The translations under genes and the position numbers were made by a program. The notes beneath the pieces were generated by a model. That model was not told the DNA's origin. It ran no database searches and saw nothing but the letters and a program-made list of their open reading frames with translations. This document shows, in pieces, positions 1 to 11,047 of a stretch of DNA of 64,000 bases (positions are counted from its first letter, which is position 1; every line of letters begins with the position of its first letter). This DNA comes from Hirudo medicinalis (Eukaryota; Annelida; Clitellata; Hirudinida; Hirudinidae), in assembly GCA_011800805.1 (NCBI GenBank), contig MPNW01000358.1, forward strand, positions 35,625-99,624, written 5' to 3'.

Positions 1-1
1 G

Positions 2-136
2 TTGAAAAGTCTAGTGAAGCACTACAAGGAATACATACCTGCAGAAGCCAAAACAGCTTTTGTAAACATGTTGGAGGGGTCCAGGTTCCCAGAGATTGCC
101 ACATTTGTACGAGAGGAACTCAAACCATCACAATAA
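2..136 (+). CDS. C-terminal coding exon of an unrecognised gene (partial)
   Basis: An open frame enters from the left edge and ends at TAA 134-136, giving the last 44 residues of a protein. The segment is mixed in charge and looks alpha-helical (it begins LKSLVKHYKEYIPAEAK). I do not recognise the family. The support for coding is indirect but good: a damaged copy of this exon and its 3' flank recurs at 5641-6134, and nucleotide similarity continues past the stop into the AT-rich 3' region. It is the 3' end of the gene upstream of the P450 cluster and converges on P450 A. There is no Met start in the window. Confidence 0.6.
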   Translation: MKSLVKHYKEYIPAEAKTAFVNMLEGSRFPEIATFVREELKPSQ

Positions 137-696
137 TTTTAACGGGTTTTAAATAAAACAAATTGTTTTGAATTTATTCTCATTCAGTGACATTTGATCA
201 TTATTATTATTCAATCATTATTATTAATAAGGCCACATAACAGCCGGAATGGTGCCTGAATGGAACCTCTGATTTAAAAAATCACTTGGAGCAGTCCAAT
301 TCAACAAGTACAATAAAAATTGACAAATTTAAAATTTAGAAAAGTTGTGATGAGCATGTTGTTCGGCAGTGAAATATATTTCAAAATTACAATGCCAAAC
401 TTTCATAGCATCTAAGGCAAGAGCAAGCATTCAAAACATCTAAAGGTTGTCGAAACTCATAAGCTGATATTATCTTTTTATATTAACTGTATTAAATATT
501 AATATATCCAAAAGCAAAGTAATCTATAAGTGAGAGCCAAAAAAGGCTTTTTGCTTGAATGCATAAATTATTTTTAAAAAAAAGACTACTTTGGTAAAAA
601 ATATAAAGCAATAAGCTAATCATGTGATAAGTAATTGTAATGCCATTGTCTCAAGAGATGTGCCAATCATCTCAAAGAGTTAGGATGGTTTCAAAA
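137..696. other. Intergenic, 3' flank between the partial gene and P450 A
   Basis: This is AT-rich sequence with AATAAA-like motifs just after the stop of the partial gene. From about 136 onward it is similar, with gaps, to 6040-6134 and 7139-7400, so it is part of the duplicated unit. I see no gene. Confidence 0.6.
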
Positions 697-3600
697 TTAC
701 ATTCTCTTTTCAACTTGGATCTTTATACCATTTTCAGGTCTCACAGTCATTGGTATGTATGTCAAAGGCACCTACAACCAAATAGCAGTTTACTAATGCT
801 TAGCACCAAATACAATTTTATCATGTTAAACGAATACATGCATCATTATTCTCACTTGTGTCTCAGAGCAGGCAAGGAATTTAAACTTCCTCATCATCTT
901 CACTATTGCCATTTTCAACTCCAAGATGGCCAATCTCATTCCAATACATCTCCTGGGTCCAACTCCAAACGGCATGTATCTCAGAGGCTCAATCTTTCCT
1001 CTCACAGATGGAGCAAATCTGTAATTGAAATGTTTGTATTGACCTTTTTATTTGGGAAGTATTGCTTCCATTAACAAATTAAGACATAATCAAATGTCGT
1101 CCTCCATTTGAAAGTTATACAAATAAATAAATACAAAAGAAAAAAACCTTTCTGGGTTAAAAACTTCTGGTTCTTGCCAGTACTCAGGATCATTTTGTAT
1201 TGCATAAATAGGAATGATAATGGTCATCCCCTTGGGAATGAACAAGCCATTGATGGTCACATCTCTTGATGCAACCCTATCGGTTCTGGAGAAATGTATG
1301 TAATTTATTAAATTCTAACAATCAAAAATTCCATTAAGTTTAATAAAAAAACAAAACACCACAATAAAATTTGGTTTCAGGAAAAGAGTATGATTTGGTG
1401 ACATCACTAAGGCAAATCACCTTGGTCCTGCTGGGTACATCCTTAAAGTTTCAGAGAAGCACATCTCCAAATACTCCATATCCTTGATGGAATCATACGT
1501 TGGTTCACTCTGAAATTTATAATATTAAATAATGGGCAAATTACACAGATTTAATTTTATTAGTGAATGATGCAAAAGTTAACTTCCATTAACAAGGCAA
1601 CTTAATCATTTAGGTTTCAATCTATTGAAATATATTTTAAATCTTATTTTGTAATTTGTTGCAGATTTTACACTTATGGGAATCATTCCATACCTCTTCT
1701 CCCAATTTCTCAATGATTTCACCATAAAGTCTTTTTTGAATTTCAGGATAGATGGCCATATTGTAGCCAAATAGAGAAAGTGTATTTGCGGTTGTCTCAA
1801 AGCCAACCAAAAACAACATAAAACCTTGAGCTAGGAGTTCATCATTTGTCAATCCTAGTAAATAAACAATAATAATAAGTTGAAATTTAACTTTTTTTTT
1901 TTAATGCTTCAGCATTTTAAAAATTAATATGCAAATTTACCTCTGTTGATTTTAACTGTTCCACAGTTTTTCTCTGCCTGGCTTTCACTTTCCTCATTCT
2001 CCATGTGAGCAGTGACCATTATTTGCAGGAAGTCAGTGTGTCCCTTGAAAATTACTCAGATTATATACTTCAGCATTTAATTGAAAAGAATTTTCAAACA
2101 AGTTAGTCATTTGCTAACTGCTAACATTTTCAGTCAATCCCATTTGCCTTCCCTTAGCAGCTCTGTCAATCACATTGAAGAAAAAGTCTGTTACAGACTT
2201 TTTTGTTACACAGAATCCAAATTTCTCAAAGAAATGGTACAGAGTTGGAGAGAACACTGCAGGGTGGGTGAAGTAAGTAGAACAAAAAATCACCAGAAAA
2301 ACTTCATAAATTTATACTGTTCATTCTCTCTTTACACTTTCTGAGTTGAAAAATATATTTCAAAATTTTTCTATTTTTTGTAACCTTTAGAGAAACTAGC
2401 TTAACAACACCTATTGCACAGCCATAATAATAACATCTCCCAATTTGACACAAACAGCTTACTGAACAACAACATTGGACCATTGAGTTTGAACTTGAAC
2501 AATTTGTTGGCATTTAAGACGAATTCATTTTGGGGATCGTTGTGGGAATCAATCTGAATGCCAAAAGCTGTGCTGGCTATGACATCCATTGTGTAAGCTC
2601 CACATAATCTGAAGAATTTTCAAATATGTTAAAGGTTACTTTTAGGAAGTCAATAATTTCTAATTCAAATTTTGATATTTAGTTGAGGAGAAAGCAAAAA
2701 ATTGCAAATTAACTTTGAAATACAATGTCTCACTCTCTGAAATCAAAAACCTCTCCGGAATCAGCTTTATTGGAAAGATTAACACAGAAAGTGTCACAGC
2801 ACTGTCTCAAATGTGGTGATACCTAATACAAAATAAAAACCCAATAAAAATTATAGCAAAATGATACCATAAAGGATCAAGATCAAGGACGTCATTTCGA
2901 ACTTTTTCTCAGGGGGCAAACCCTTTCGCAACCCTTTCCAATATTACCATTTTTTTGCCTCTCATCACCACTTCCGACTCCGCTCCGCACATTAAAATCA
3001 CTAAAAAGCTTTCAAAACAAGTATTCTAATCGTTTTATTAACATGATTGTAGCAAGGATTTTGCCGCAGACAGATGTTTATTTAGTATAAATTCATCAAT
3101 GCCACTTCTGTAATAAAGTTCGTAATGGTGTCTGGGCATAAAAAGTGTTTGGAACTGGGATTCAACCCTGACACACTTCAGAACATTGCATCCGATTGCG
3201 AACCGAGCATCCAATTCAGAACCAAAATTGTCTATTGATAATGATTCACAGTTTGATTAGAGTGGTGTATGTTCAAACAGAACTTCAAGACCACTAATAT
3301 TTCTTGAGGTGGCGACCAGAGGAATGAGGCGAAGCGGCGCGCCGAGGATGACGACTGCCAGATCTTCTACCAGTGATAAATGAAAAGCGAAAATCTTTGT
3401 TGAAGGCCATAATCCCTTTAAATCCCTTGTTGAAAAACGTAACGTTCCCACTGGTTTCATCATGTCAAACAATATTGGCACTAAAATGGCGACAACTGAA
3501 ACAAAAGACGGCGTCTTGACTTACCGAGCATTCCAGCCACAGGAATTGCTTATATGATACCCAGGGTTGAAACAACATTTGGCATGCAAGTTAATTTAGC

Positions 3601-4942
3601 AAGTATCAAAGCGACGATTAAAGCAGCAGTGACACAAACCCCAGCCTTGGAAAGGAGCGCTAGGCAAATGGTTATCCTAAGAACTTGTTCAGAATGATTA
3701 TTTATACATCGACCGCGATAAATAAAAGAAATAAAGCCTACACTAATCAAACTCACCGAGATATTTGCGAATCCAAGAATTTGCTATTAATAAGATTTTC
3801 ACCAAATGGAACAAGCGCGAATGAACCAGCAAGTTGATATTTGATTAAGGCCAGCATTAAGAAAGTTAACAGAATGAACGAAGAATATGCTATGGTCTCG
3901 GAGTAGTTCCATAAATACTCTTTGGATCAAAAGAAATCACTAGACCATCTGAGGAAAAGGCATGCTTAGTAAGGTGATTTTCTTTGATGTATGGCTCACA
4001 TATGCTGTGTGTCAATCGATGCGCTACTATCAAATGCCAAATTGTAATATAACTCTTCAACGCATACATTTCGAAAAGTCAGGCAAAGTTTTTGCTGCCC
4101 ACACCCCCAAATGACGTCCCTGATCAGGATGTGGTAATTAAGTCACTAATTAATATTGAAATACATTTCTCATCTTTCCACTACTGAAAGTTGGACTTAG
4201 GATGCTCCTGACATGCTTCCAACGGTCGTCTTTTAAAAATACAATCATCTTGTCGATTGGTGGTCTAATGAATCCCAAAACCAAACGATTTGGAAAGAGA
4301 TGGAAGTCTTTTATCAACATTTGTTTCAGAATTTGGAGGTCGTGAATGATAAGGGTTGGTATTTTGCCAACAAAGTTCCTTAAAATGGACAGCACACAAT
4401 TAATGTATTAATAGCACGAAACTAGAGAATGATATAAGTCGTGCTGCTGTTGCTCATGAAAAGAATCTTACCCTATTACGGGTCCATAATTTTTCTTCAT
4501 CTCTAAATCATATTTTAAAAATCCCTGGAAATAAATTTTAAAATAACTTAATTATATTTTGATGTACTCTTGTTTTCACTAATCCAGAATTTATTTCATA
4601 GATAAGAATTTTATGACCATGGACTGAATTCCATGCAAGTTCCCCAAAACAGGTATGGGTCTAGGTCCTTTGATGCCCAGTCTTTTGAAGATTCCAAAAT
4701 TCCATGTGGCATATCTGAAATCACAATGGCGATGCCGTTATTTATTTTAATTTATTTTAGCTTAGCTTTTATAATTTTGCCCAACTATATAGGTAAAGCT
4801 TAGAAATTTTAAAATTAAAAATGCTTTCAATCTCCACAGCAGCAAATTGGAATCACTTGTAGTATCCAATAATTAATGTAACTCCTATTATTATCCAACT
4901 CGACAACCAACTCGGCCTCAAAGCGTCAATCTTCTCGAGCAT
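697..4942 (-). CDS. Cytochrome P450, CYP3/CYP5-like (copy A)
   Basis: Haem-thiolate monooxygenase, expected on the endoplasmic reticulum membrane. Thirteen exons (5' to 3' on the minus strand): 4942-4857, 4714-4618, 4524-4472, 4378-4165, 2822-2734, 2608-2463, 2256-2126, 2043-1941, 1854-1694, 1509-1421, 1285-1148, 1018-856, 771-697. They sum to 1545 nt, 514 aa, with consistent phases and no internal stop. Visible family marks: an N-terminal anchor of about 28 aa in exon 1, a proline-rich [10 protein letters not shown] hinge, C-helix WKHVR, I-helix VGFETTANT (Thr327), ExxR in [14 protein letters not shown], and haem loop [10 protein letters not shown] with Cys460. The I-helix starts V-G where the sister genes have A-G. 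Intron 4 is 1.3 kb because of a transposon insertion. The substrate is unknown. Assignment to clan 3 is by motif likeness to CYP3A and thromboxane synthase, not by a tree. Confidence 0.9.
2875..4122. mobile_element. DNA-transposon-like insertion in intron 4 of P450 A
   Basis: The ends carry inverted repeats: GATCAAGGACGTCATTT at 2881-2897 matches the reverse complement of 4109-4125 at 16 of 17 positions. The equivalent intron of P450 C (about 14730-14760) reads straight across without this DNA, giving an empty site. I recognise no transposase inside, so it is probably non-autonomous. The exact edges and target duplication are uncertain by a few bases. Confidence 0.65.
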
Positions 4943-5640
4943 TTTAGAAATAGGAAATAGCAGTCTCAACCCAGCAAAAGCCTATCGCTGTTAATTTATC
5001 CGAGCCTTTCCGAGCTATCTCAACGATCAAAAACGTAATATCTAAGCCGACAATGCTTTTTAAATGGCAGGTTATCATCCAACAGAAGTCAAAATAATGA
5101 TGCAAATTCTAAGAAAACATGTTAAGTGTTAACGGATCGGTTTTTTTTTATCACAAGTTGGCTCCCTGACTAAATGCAGTTCTTGATATGGGCAAGTGAA
5201 TGATTAATGAATTAGAAGAGTCCAAAGAGTCATTCATTTTTGAAATTAAAAAGGAATTCGTTCACATCTGATTCTGTAAACAAATCTTTTGATACCCTTT
5301 ACTTTCGAACCTTGCAATCTTACATCTTGGTGCCTGTTTTTCAAATCACAAGTCAACGTCCAGACACTCGATGTTATTTTTTACATTTTTTTAAATGACT
5401 TTGTCTCCAGACCCAAATAACGAATAATAAGGCAGTGATGATTCAGTTGCGATGTAATAGCACGACATTTATTCAATTCTCCATGATTTTCCAGTAAAAC
5501 AGCCGAATCTGCCGTTACTAATATTCATAAAAAAATAAATTTATTTTGATGAGAGGAGTTTATTTTGTAATAATAATAATAAAACCTTCTTAACACGAGC
5601 ACACACAAGCCTAATAAACCTGACACCCCCCCCTTTCTCT
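4943..5640. other. 5' flank of P450 A
   Basis: This stretch is similar to the 5' flanks of copies B, C and D. It holds the shared T-rich/ATTTAAA block at 5055-5075 and a further homologous stretch around 5399-5480 (compare 16436-16530). I see no gene. Confidence 0.5.
5055..5075 (-). promoter_or_regulatory. Conserved upstream block, P450 A (putative core promoter)
   Basis: On the minus strand this reads ATAACCTGCCATTTAAAAAG, about 115-130 bases upstream of the A start codon. Near-identical blocks lie at the same distance upstream of B (11159), C (15859) and, more weakly, D (21174). The ATTTAAAA core could serve as a TATA-like element. This is inference from conservation only. Confidence 0.4.
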
Positions 5641-6134
5641 CCTTGTGAAACACTACAAGCAGGGCCGGATTTAGGTTTGATGAGGCCCCTAAGTTATTGA
5701 TGGTAATGGGGACCTTTATGCGTTTGGTTCAAAATGTCATTTATCATTGCTTTTTGATATTTGGCAACTGATGGACTCAATAAAAATTTTATCCAATTAA
5801 TTGAACACTCGAGAACTTTATTTATATTGAAATTATTAATTTAAAATTTGAAATAATATTTCATTAAATACAAATTTGTTAATTCAATCATCATATTAAA
5901 TAATATAGAGATTTAATTTATTTAATAATAAGAGAGCGGGGCCCTAAGCTGCAGCTTGTTCAGCTCGTACGTAAATCCGACAGTGACTACAAGGAACACA
6001 TGCCAGCAGAAGCAACAACATTAGCCACATTTGTAACTCAAACCATCACAATAATTTTAACGGGTTTTAAATAAAACAAATTGTTTCGAATTTACTAATT
6101 TAAATCACAGTTCAATCATTGTTATTAATAAGAG
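5641..6134 (+). pseudogene. Broken duplicate of the window's first exon plus its 3' flank
   Basis: CACTACAAG at 5651-5659 and ACTACAAGGAACACATGCC at 5986 onward, then CATCACAATAATTTTAACGG and AATAAAACAAATTGTTT near 6052-6088, match the exon and 3' flank at 20-175. The copy has lost two internal stretches, including the region encoding VNMLEGSRFPEI, and is split by a 326-bp transposon. It therefore cannot encode the original C terminus. It marks the left end of the P450 duplication unit. Confidence 0.85.
5660..5985. mobile_element. hAT-type non-autonomous element (MITE), 326 bp
   Basis: The element starts CAGGGCCGGATTTA and ends TAAATCCGACAGTG, giving imperfect inverted termini with CA..TG ends. 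It is flanked by a perfect 8-bp duplication, ACTACAAG, at 5652-5659 and 5986-5993. The undisrupted sequence survives at 20-30, where ACTACAAG occurs once. An 8-bp target duplication with CAGGG termini is typical of the hAT superfamily. There is no coding capacity. Confidence 0.85.
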
Positions 6135-6696
6135 GCTGTCCTTAAATGACGTCATCTTTTGCTGAATCTCTCCCACTAATATGACGTCACAAAGCTTTGA
6201 CACCCCCTCAAAAAAGAAAGTCATAATAATAAATATTATTTTTCAAAAATGCGTTAGACAAATAAAATTAATGTCTCTGTTAATTAACATAATGAACGAA
6301 AGTGCAATTGTAGAATACAGTTAATGTCTTTAATGAAATTAATTGATTAAAGTAATAAGCTTAGTGAGTTAGCAATGTAATATCAAGTTTTATTATTCCT
6401 GATTCTCCCACAGCGGTGAGAAATGTTCATTCAATGAATAAATGAGCAGGGCATGATTTTTTCTCTCTCTGGTGGTGGTGTTGTTGTTTCACTTGGTTCC
6501 AAATAGCCACTCCACTTTCTTCATTCGCTACCGTTGCCATAATTTCTCTTTGCCAATGAGCTCAAATTCTCACTGGCTGATACGTTTGGGCAAAGAAATT
6601 GCTTCCTTCTTGTTGAGTCTTTGTATGAATATACCAACTTTATAAAACAGAACAGAAACTTTATTGGCAACCAAGAAACTCCGAAACCGACTGAAA

Positions 6697-6850
6697 TATA
6701 TCGCTAATACCACCAAAGTACGTATTCGCCTGCAATATCGTAAAACTCGCAATCCTTCTGGAACTCTAACTTCCCGCTCCGTCGGAGTGTTCCCCAGTCC
6801 TTTTACACTCGAATATGGCGTCACAACACTTCTTGTATATCACAAAATGG
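6697..6850. repeat. Interspersed repeat, copy 1
   Basis: About 150 bp that recur with roughly 80-85% identity by eye at 25681-25826. Shared landmarks are CGCCTGCAATATCGT, GCAATCCTTCT, GAACTCTAACTTCCCGC and CGAATATGGCGTCACAAC. The family is unknown. Neither copy carries a convincing reading frame. Confidence 0.75.
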
Positions 6851-7003
6851 TTTAATCTGGTTATTTTTTGTTCTAAAAATCTTCAACCGTTGTAACGTCA
6901 CATTTTTTTATTTCTCCCCTCTCCCCCTCGTCATTTGTCATCACAAATGTTTGAATAATTGTTCATTAACGTCCGTTGCATAGCTATATGATCAGGACGG
7001 TGC

Positions 7004-7074
7004 TCCCGCAACTGGATTCGAATCCGTGCAGCCATCATGAGAGGCTTAAGTCCTAACCATTGGACCATGCGGGA
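7004..7074 (-). pseudogene. tRNA-Glu-like pseudogene or tRNA-derived SINE head
   Basis: On the minus strand there is a perfect 7-bp acceptor stem (TCCCGCA with TGCGGGA), a D-arm and A-box TGGTCCAATGGTTAGGAC, and a T-arm GGATTCGAATCC. The 5' half resembles tRNA-Glu. The anticodon stem has a mismatch, the loop reads CTCATGA, and the T-arm carries an extra A that breaks the stem. It is therefore probably not a working tRNA. It lies inside the 1-kb insertion. Confidence 0.55.
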
Positions 7075-7437
7075 GCACACAAGTGTTTGAACCCCCTCTA
7101 ACCCTTAAATGCGTGACGTCATTTATTTATTGGATCCTTGGGCCTTATAACAGCTTGGATATGGGATAGGCTTATGATGTCATGATAAGCTTTTATATTA
7201 ACCTTATAAAATATTGTGATGCATCAAAAAAAATATAGACCAAAACATAGACGAGAGCAAATAAAAAGGTGTCGAATGCATAAATTATGTTCAATTGCCT
7301 CAGAGCTCCATAAAAAAGCTAGTTTGTTAAAGATAAAGCAACATAAACAGATGCTAATCTAATAAAAAGCAAAATATTGCTGCCATTGTTGCAACAAATC
7401 TTCAAATAGTTACAATGAGTTTGAATGTTTCCAAAAA

Positions 7438-10400
7438 CTAAATTCTCTTTTCAACTTGGATCTTTATGCCATTTTTAGCTCTCAGAGTTACTGGTTCAAA
7501 TGTCAAAGGTATCTGAAACCAAATAGCAGTTTACAGTAGCTTAGTAGTAAACTTACATAATACAATTTTATCTTGTTAATCAAGTGTATCTGCTCAACAA
7601 AATCAATATTCTAACTTGTGTCTCAGAGCAGGCGAGGAATTTAAACTTCCTCATCATTTTCACTATTGCCATTTTCAACTCCAAGATGGCCAATCTCATT
7701 CCAACGCAGTTCCTGGGTCCAACTCCAAACGGCATGTATCTCAGAGGCTCAATCTTTCCTCTCACAGACGGAGCAAATCTGTAATTGAAATGTTTGTATT
7801 GGCCTTTTTATTTTAGATGTATTTATTACCAAGCCATTTTGAAAAGTAATTAAATAATTATCTGCTTCTTTTAATAGGGTCTCAAAACATTTGAAACTTG
7901 AGGTTAATAGATAATGACAAAGGTACATATTAATCCATTAAAAATTTAAGGCTCTACTAAAATCCAGTTTTCTGTTTGAAGGTTATACCTTTGAAGATAT
8001 AAATAAATAAACACAAAGGAAAAACCTTTCTGGGTTAAAAACTTCTGGTTCTTGCCAGTACTCAGGATCATTTTGTATTGCATAAATAGGAATGATAACG
8101 GTCATCCCCTTGGGAATGAACAAGCCATTGATGGTCACATCTCTTGATGCAACCCTATCAGTTCTGGAGAAATGTATGTAATTTATGAATACATTGATAA
8201 TTTATTAAATTCTAACAATCATAAATTCCATTAAGTTTATTGAAAAAAAAAACAAAACACTACATTAAAATTTGGTTTTAGGAAAAGAGTATGATTTGAT
8301 GACATAATTTCAAGGCAAATCACCTTGGTCCTGCTGGATACATCCTTAAAGTTTCTGAGAAGCACATCTCCAAATACTCCATATCCTTGATGGAATCATA
8401 TGTTGGTTCATTCTGGATTTTATAATATTAAATAATGAACCAATTGCTCAGTTTAAATTTGAGAATTAGTGATTTGTGCAAAAAATGAGGTTCTATTATT
8501 AAAACAACCTAACAATTTAGTGATTTATATGTATTTTAAATTTTATTTTATAAATTATGTCACATTTTAAAATTATTAATTGGTTAATTAAATCATTATA
8601 TACCTCGTCTCCCAGCTTCTCAATGATTTCCTCATACAGTCGTTCTTGAATTTCAGGATAGATGGCCATATTGTAGCCAAATAGAGAAAGTGTGTTTGCT
8701 GTTGTATCATAGCCAGCCAGAAAGAACAAAAATCCTTGAGCTAGGAGTTCATCATTTGTCAATCCTAGAATATTAATTATTAAAACAATGATAAGTTAAA
8801 TTATAATTTTGAGTAACACCTTTAAATATTAAAAATTAACTTGCAAATTTACCTCTATTGATTTTAACTGTTCCACAATTTTTCTCTGCCTGGCTTTCAC
8901 TTTCCTCATTCTCCATGTGAGCAGTAACCATTATTTGCAAAAAGTCAATGTGTCCCTTGAAAATTACTCAGATTATAAACTTTTTTAAGCATTTTGAAGC
9001 ATTTAAAAAATGAAATTAGAAATTTCCTTCAATTAAGATGAAATTTTAATTACCAATGAGCAACACTATTCAACTAATCAACCATAGTTAATGAAAATCT
9101 CGACAGAGCTTACAAATAAAAACAAAATATGTTATTTAATGTCACTGCCAACATATTCACTCAATCCCATTTGCCTCTCCTTGGCAGCTCTGTCAACCAC
9201 ATTGAAGAAAAAATCCATTGTAGACTTTTTCAATACGCTGAATCCAAATTTCTCGAAGAAATGGTAAAGAGGTGGACAGAGCACTGCAAGGTGAATGCAG
9301 TAATAAGTACAATAAAAACTCAACAAAAGAACTTCAATTGTATTCATGCTTGCTGCATTTTTCTCTGTTAAACAATTTGAATTGAAAACTAAGTTATGCC
9401 ATTTCTATACTTAACCTCTGTAGAACCAAGCTTCACAATACCTAATTCACAATCACAATAATAGCACTATAACCTTGCATGCATCTCACAATTTGACACA
9501 AACAGCTTACTGAACAACAACATGGGGCCATTGAGTCTGAACTTGGACAATTTGTTGGCATTCGTGACGAATTCATTTTTGGGATCGTTGTGGGAATCAA
9601 TCTGAATGCTGAAAGCGGTGCTGGCTATCACATCCATTGTGTAAGCTCCACAAAATCTGAAAATTTTATTTTAAATATGTATTAGTTTCAGCACAATTTT
9701 AAATGAAATGACATTTAATTAAGGAAAGAACAAAAAATATAAGTAAACTTGAAGCTCAAAAAATGCAAATTTTATACTTATATATATAAAATAAACTTAC
9801 GTAATACAGACTTTATACATAAAACTAATGTCTCACTCTCTGAAATCAAAAACCTCTCCTGACTCAGCCTGTTTGGAAAGATTTACACAGAGAATGTCAC
9901 AGCACCGGCTCAGATGTGGTGACATCTAACACAATACAATAATCCAGTTGAAAATAAGATCATGCATGAGTAGATTGAACTTTGTATATAACAGCTTGTT
10001 TAAATCAATAAAACTCAAAAAAAAAAAAAAAACTTTCAGCCAAGAAATCATGATGCAAGAATATTTATTGACATTATGATTTTGAAGTACAACCTTTGAA
10101 GAATATGTATTTCATACTAAATCACTATTCATCCAAAGTTTTACTTGTAACCACGCACAAATCAGCATCCTAGAGATTTAACTGAAACACAATCAAATAT
10201 TTATATCTTTTCAACAACACCAACTTTTCAAGGGCTTAAATCTCAGCATAAAATGTGGGCCAAGTCAATAATTAATTTTGAGTTACTTTTCTCATCTTTC
10301 CACTACTGAAAGTTGGAGTTAGGATGCCCCTGACATGCTTCCAATGGTCATCTTTTAAAAATACAATCATCTTGTTGATTGGTGGTCCAAAGAATCCCAA

Positions 10401-11047
10401 ATCCAAACGATTCGGAAAGAGGTGGAAGTCTTTTATCATGATTTGTTTCAGGATTTGGAGGTCGTGGATGATAAGGGTTGGTCTTTTGCCAAAGAACCAC
10501 CTTAAAATAGACAACAAAAATGAATGTGCTAGTTTTTGAAACTAAGAATGATATAAGTTGTGCTGCTGTTGATCATGAAATGAATTTTACCCTATTACAG
10601 GTCCATATTTCTTTTTCAGCTCCAAATCACATTTTAACAATCCCTGGAAATAAAATTTAAAATAACTTGATTAGAATTTAATTTGAAGTCTTGAACTAAT
10701 ACAAAATTGATATCATATTTAAGAAGAACTTTATGACCTTAGACCGGATGTCAAGTAAGTTCCCCAAAATAGGTATGGGTTTTGGCCCTTTAATTCCCAG
10801 TCTTTTGAAGATCCCAAAATTCCATGTGGCATATCTGGATATATAATTGTGATGCAATTATTTATTCAGTTAAAATTTTATGATGTACATAATTAAATAA
10901 AGCTTAGAAATGTTAAAGATTCAAAATGCTTTCAATCTCCATAGCAACAAATTGTAATCACTTGTAGTATCCGACAATTAATGTAACTCCTATTATTATC
11001 CAACTCGACAACCAACTCGGCCTCAAAGCGTCAATCTTCTCGAGCAT
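7438..11047 (-). CDS. Cytochrome P450, CYP3/CYP5-like (copy B)
   Basis: Second tandem P450 with the same 13-exon plan as copy A. Exons (minus): 11047-10962, 10834-10738, 10643-10591, 10500-10287, 9925-9837, 9656-9511, 9283-9153, 8955-8853, 8764-8604, 8412-8324, 8163-8026, 7778-7616, 7512-7438. Total 1545 nt, 514 aa, in frame throughout. I-helix AGYDTTANT, ExxR in SETLRMYP, and haem loop [10 protein letters not shown] with Cys460. Exon 6 reads [11 protein letters not shown] where the sisters have FGIQ. Exon 1 differs from that of A at two bases and from C at one. The start is the first ATG of exon 1, preceded by the conserved upstream block. The substrate cannot be read from the sequence. Confidence 0.9.

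Larger units (their letters stand above)
6135..7140. mobile_element. Composite insertion of about 1 kb with palindromic ends, 3' of P450 B
   Basis: Homology between the A and B 3' flanks stops at about 6134 and resumes at about 7140. The intervening DNA begins GGCTGTCCTTAAATGACGTCA, and its right end carries, in inverted orientation, AAATGACGTCACGCATTTAAGGG. This suggests a DNA element. Inside are the interspersed repeat at 6697-6850 and a tRNA-like sequence at 7004-7074. There is no transposase frame. The edges are approximate, and nested insertions are possible. Confidence 0.5.
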
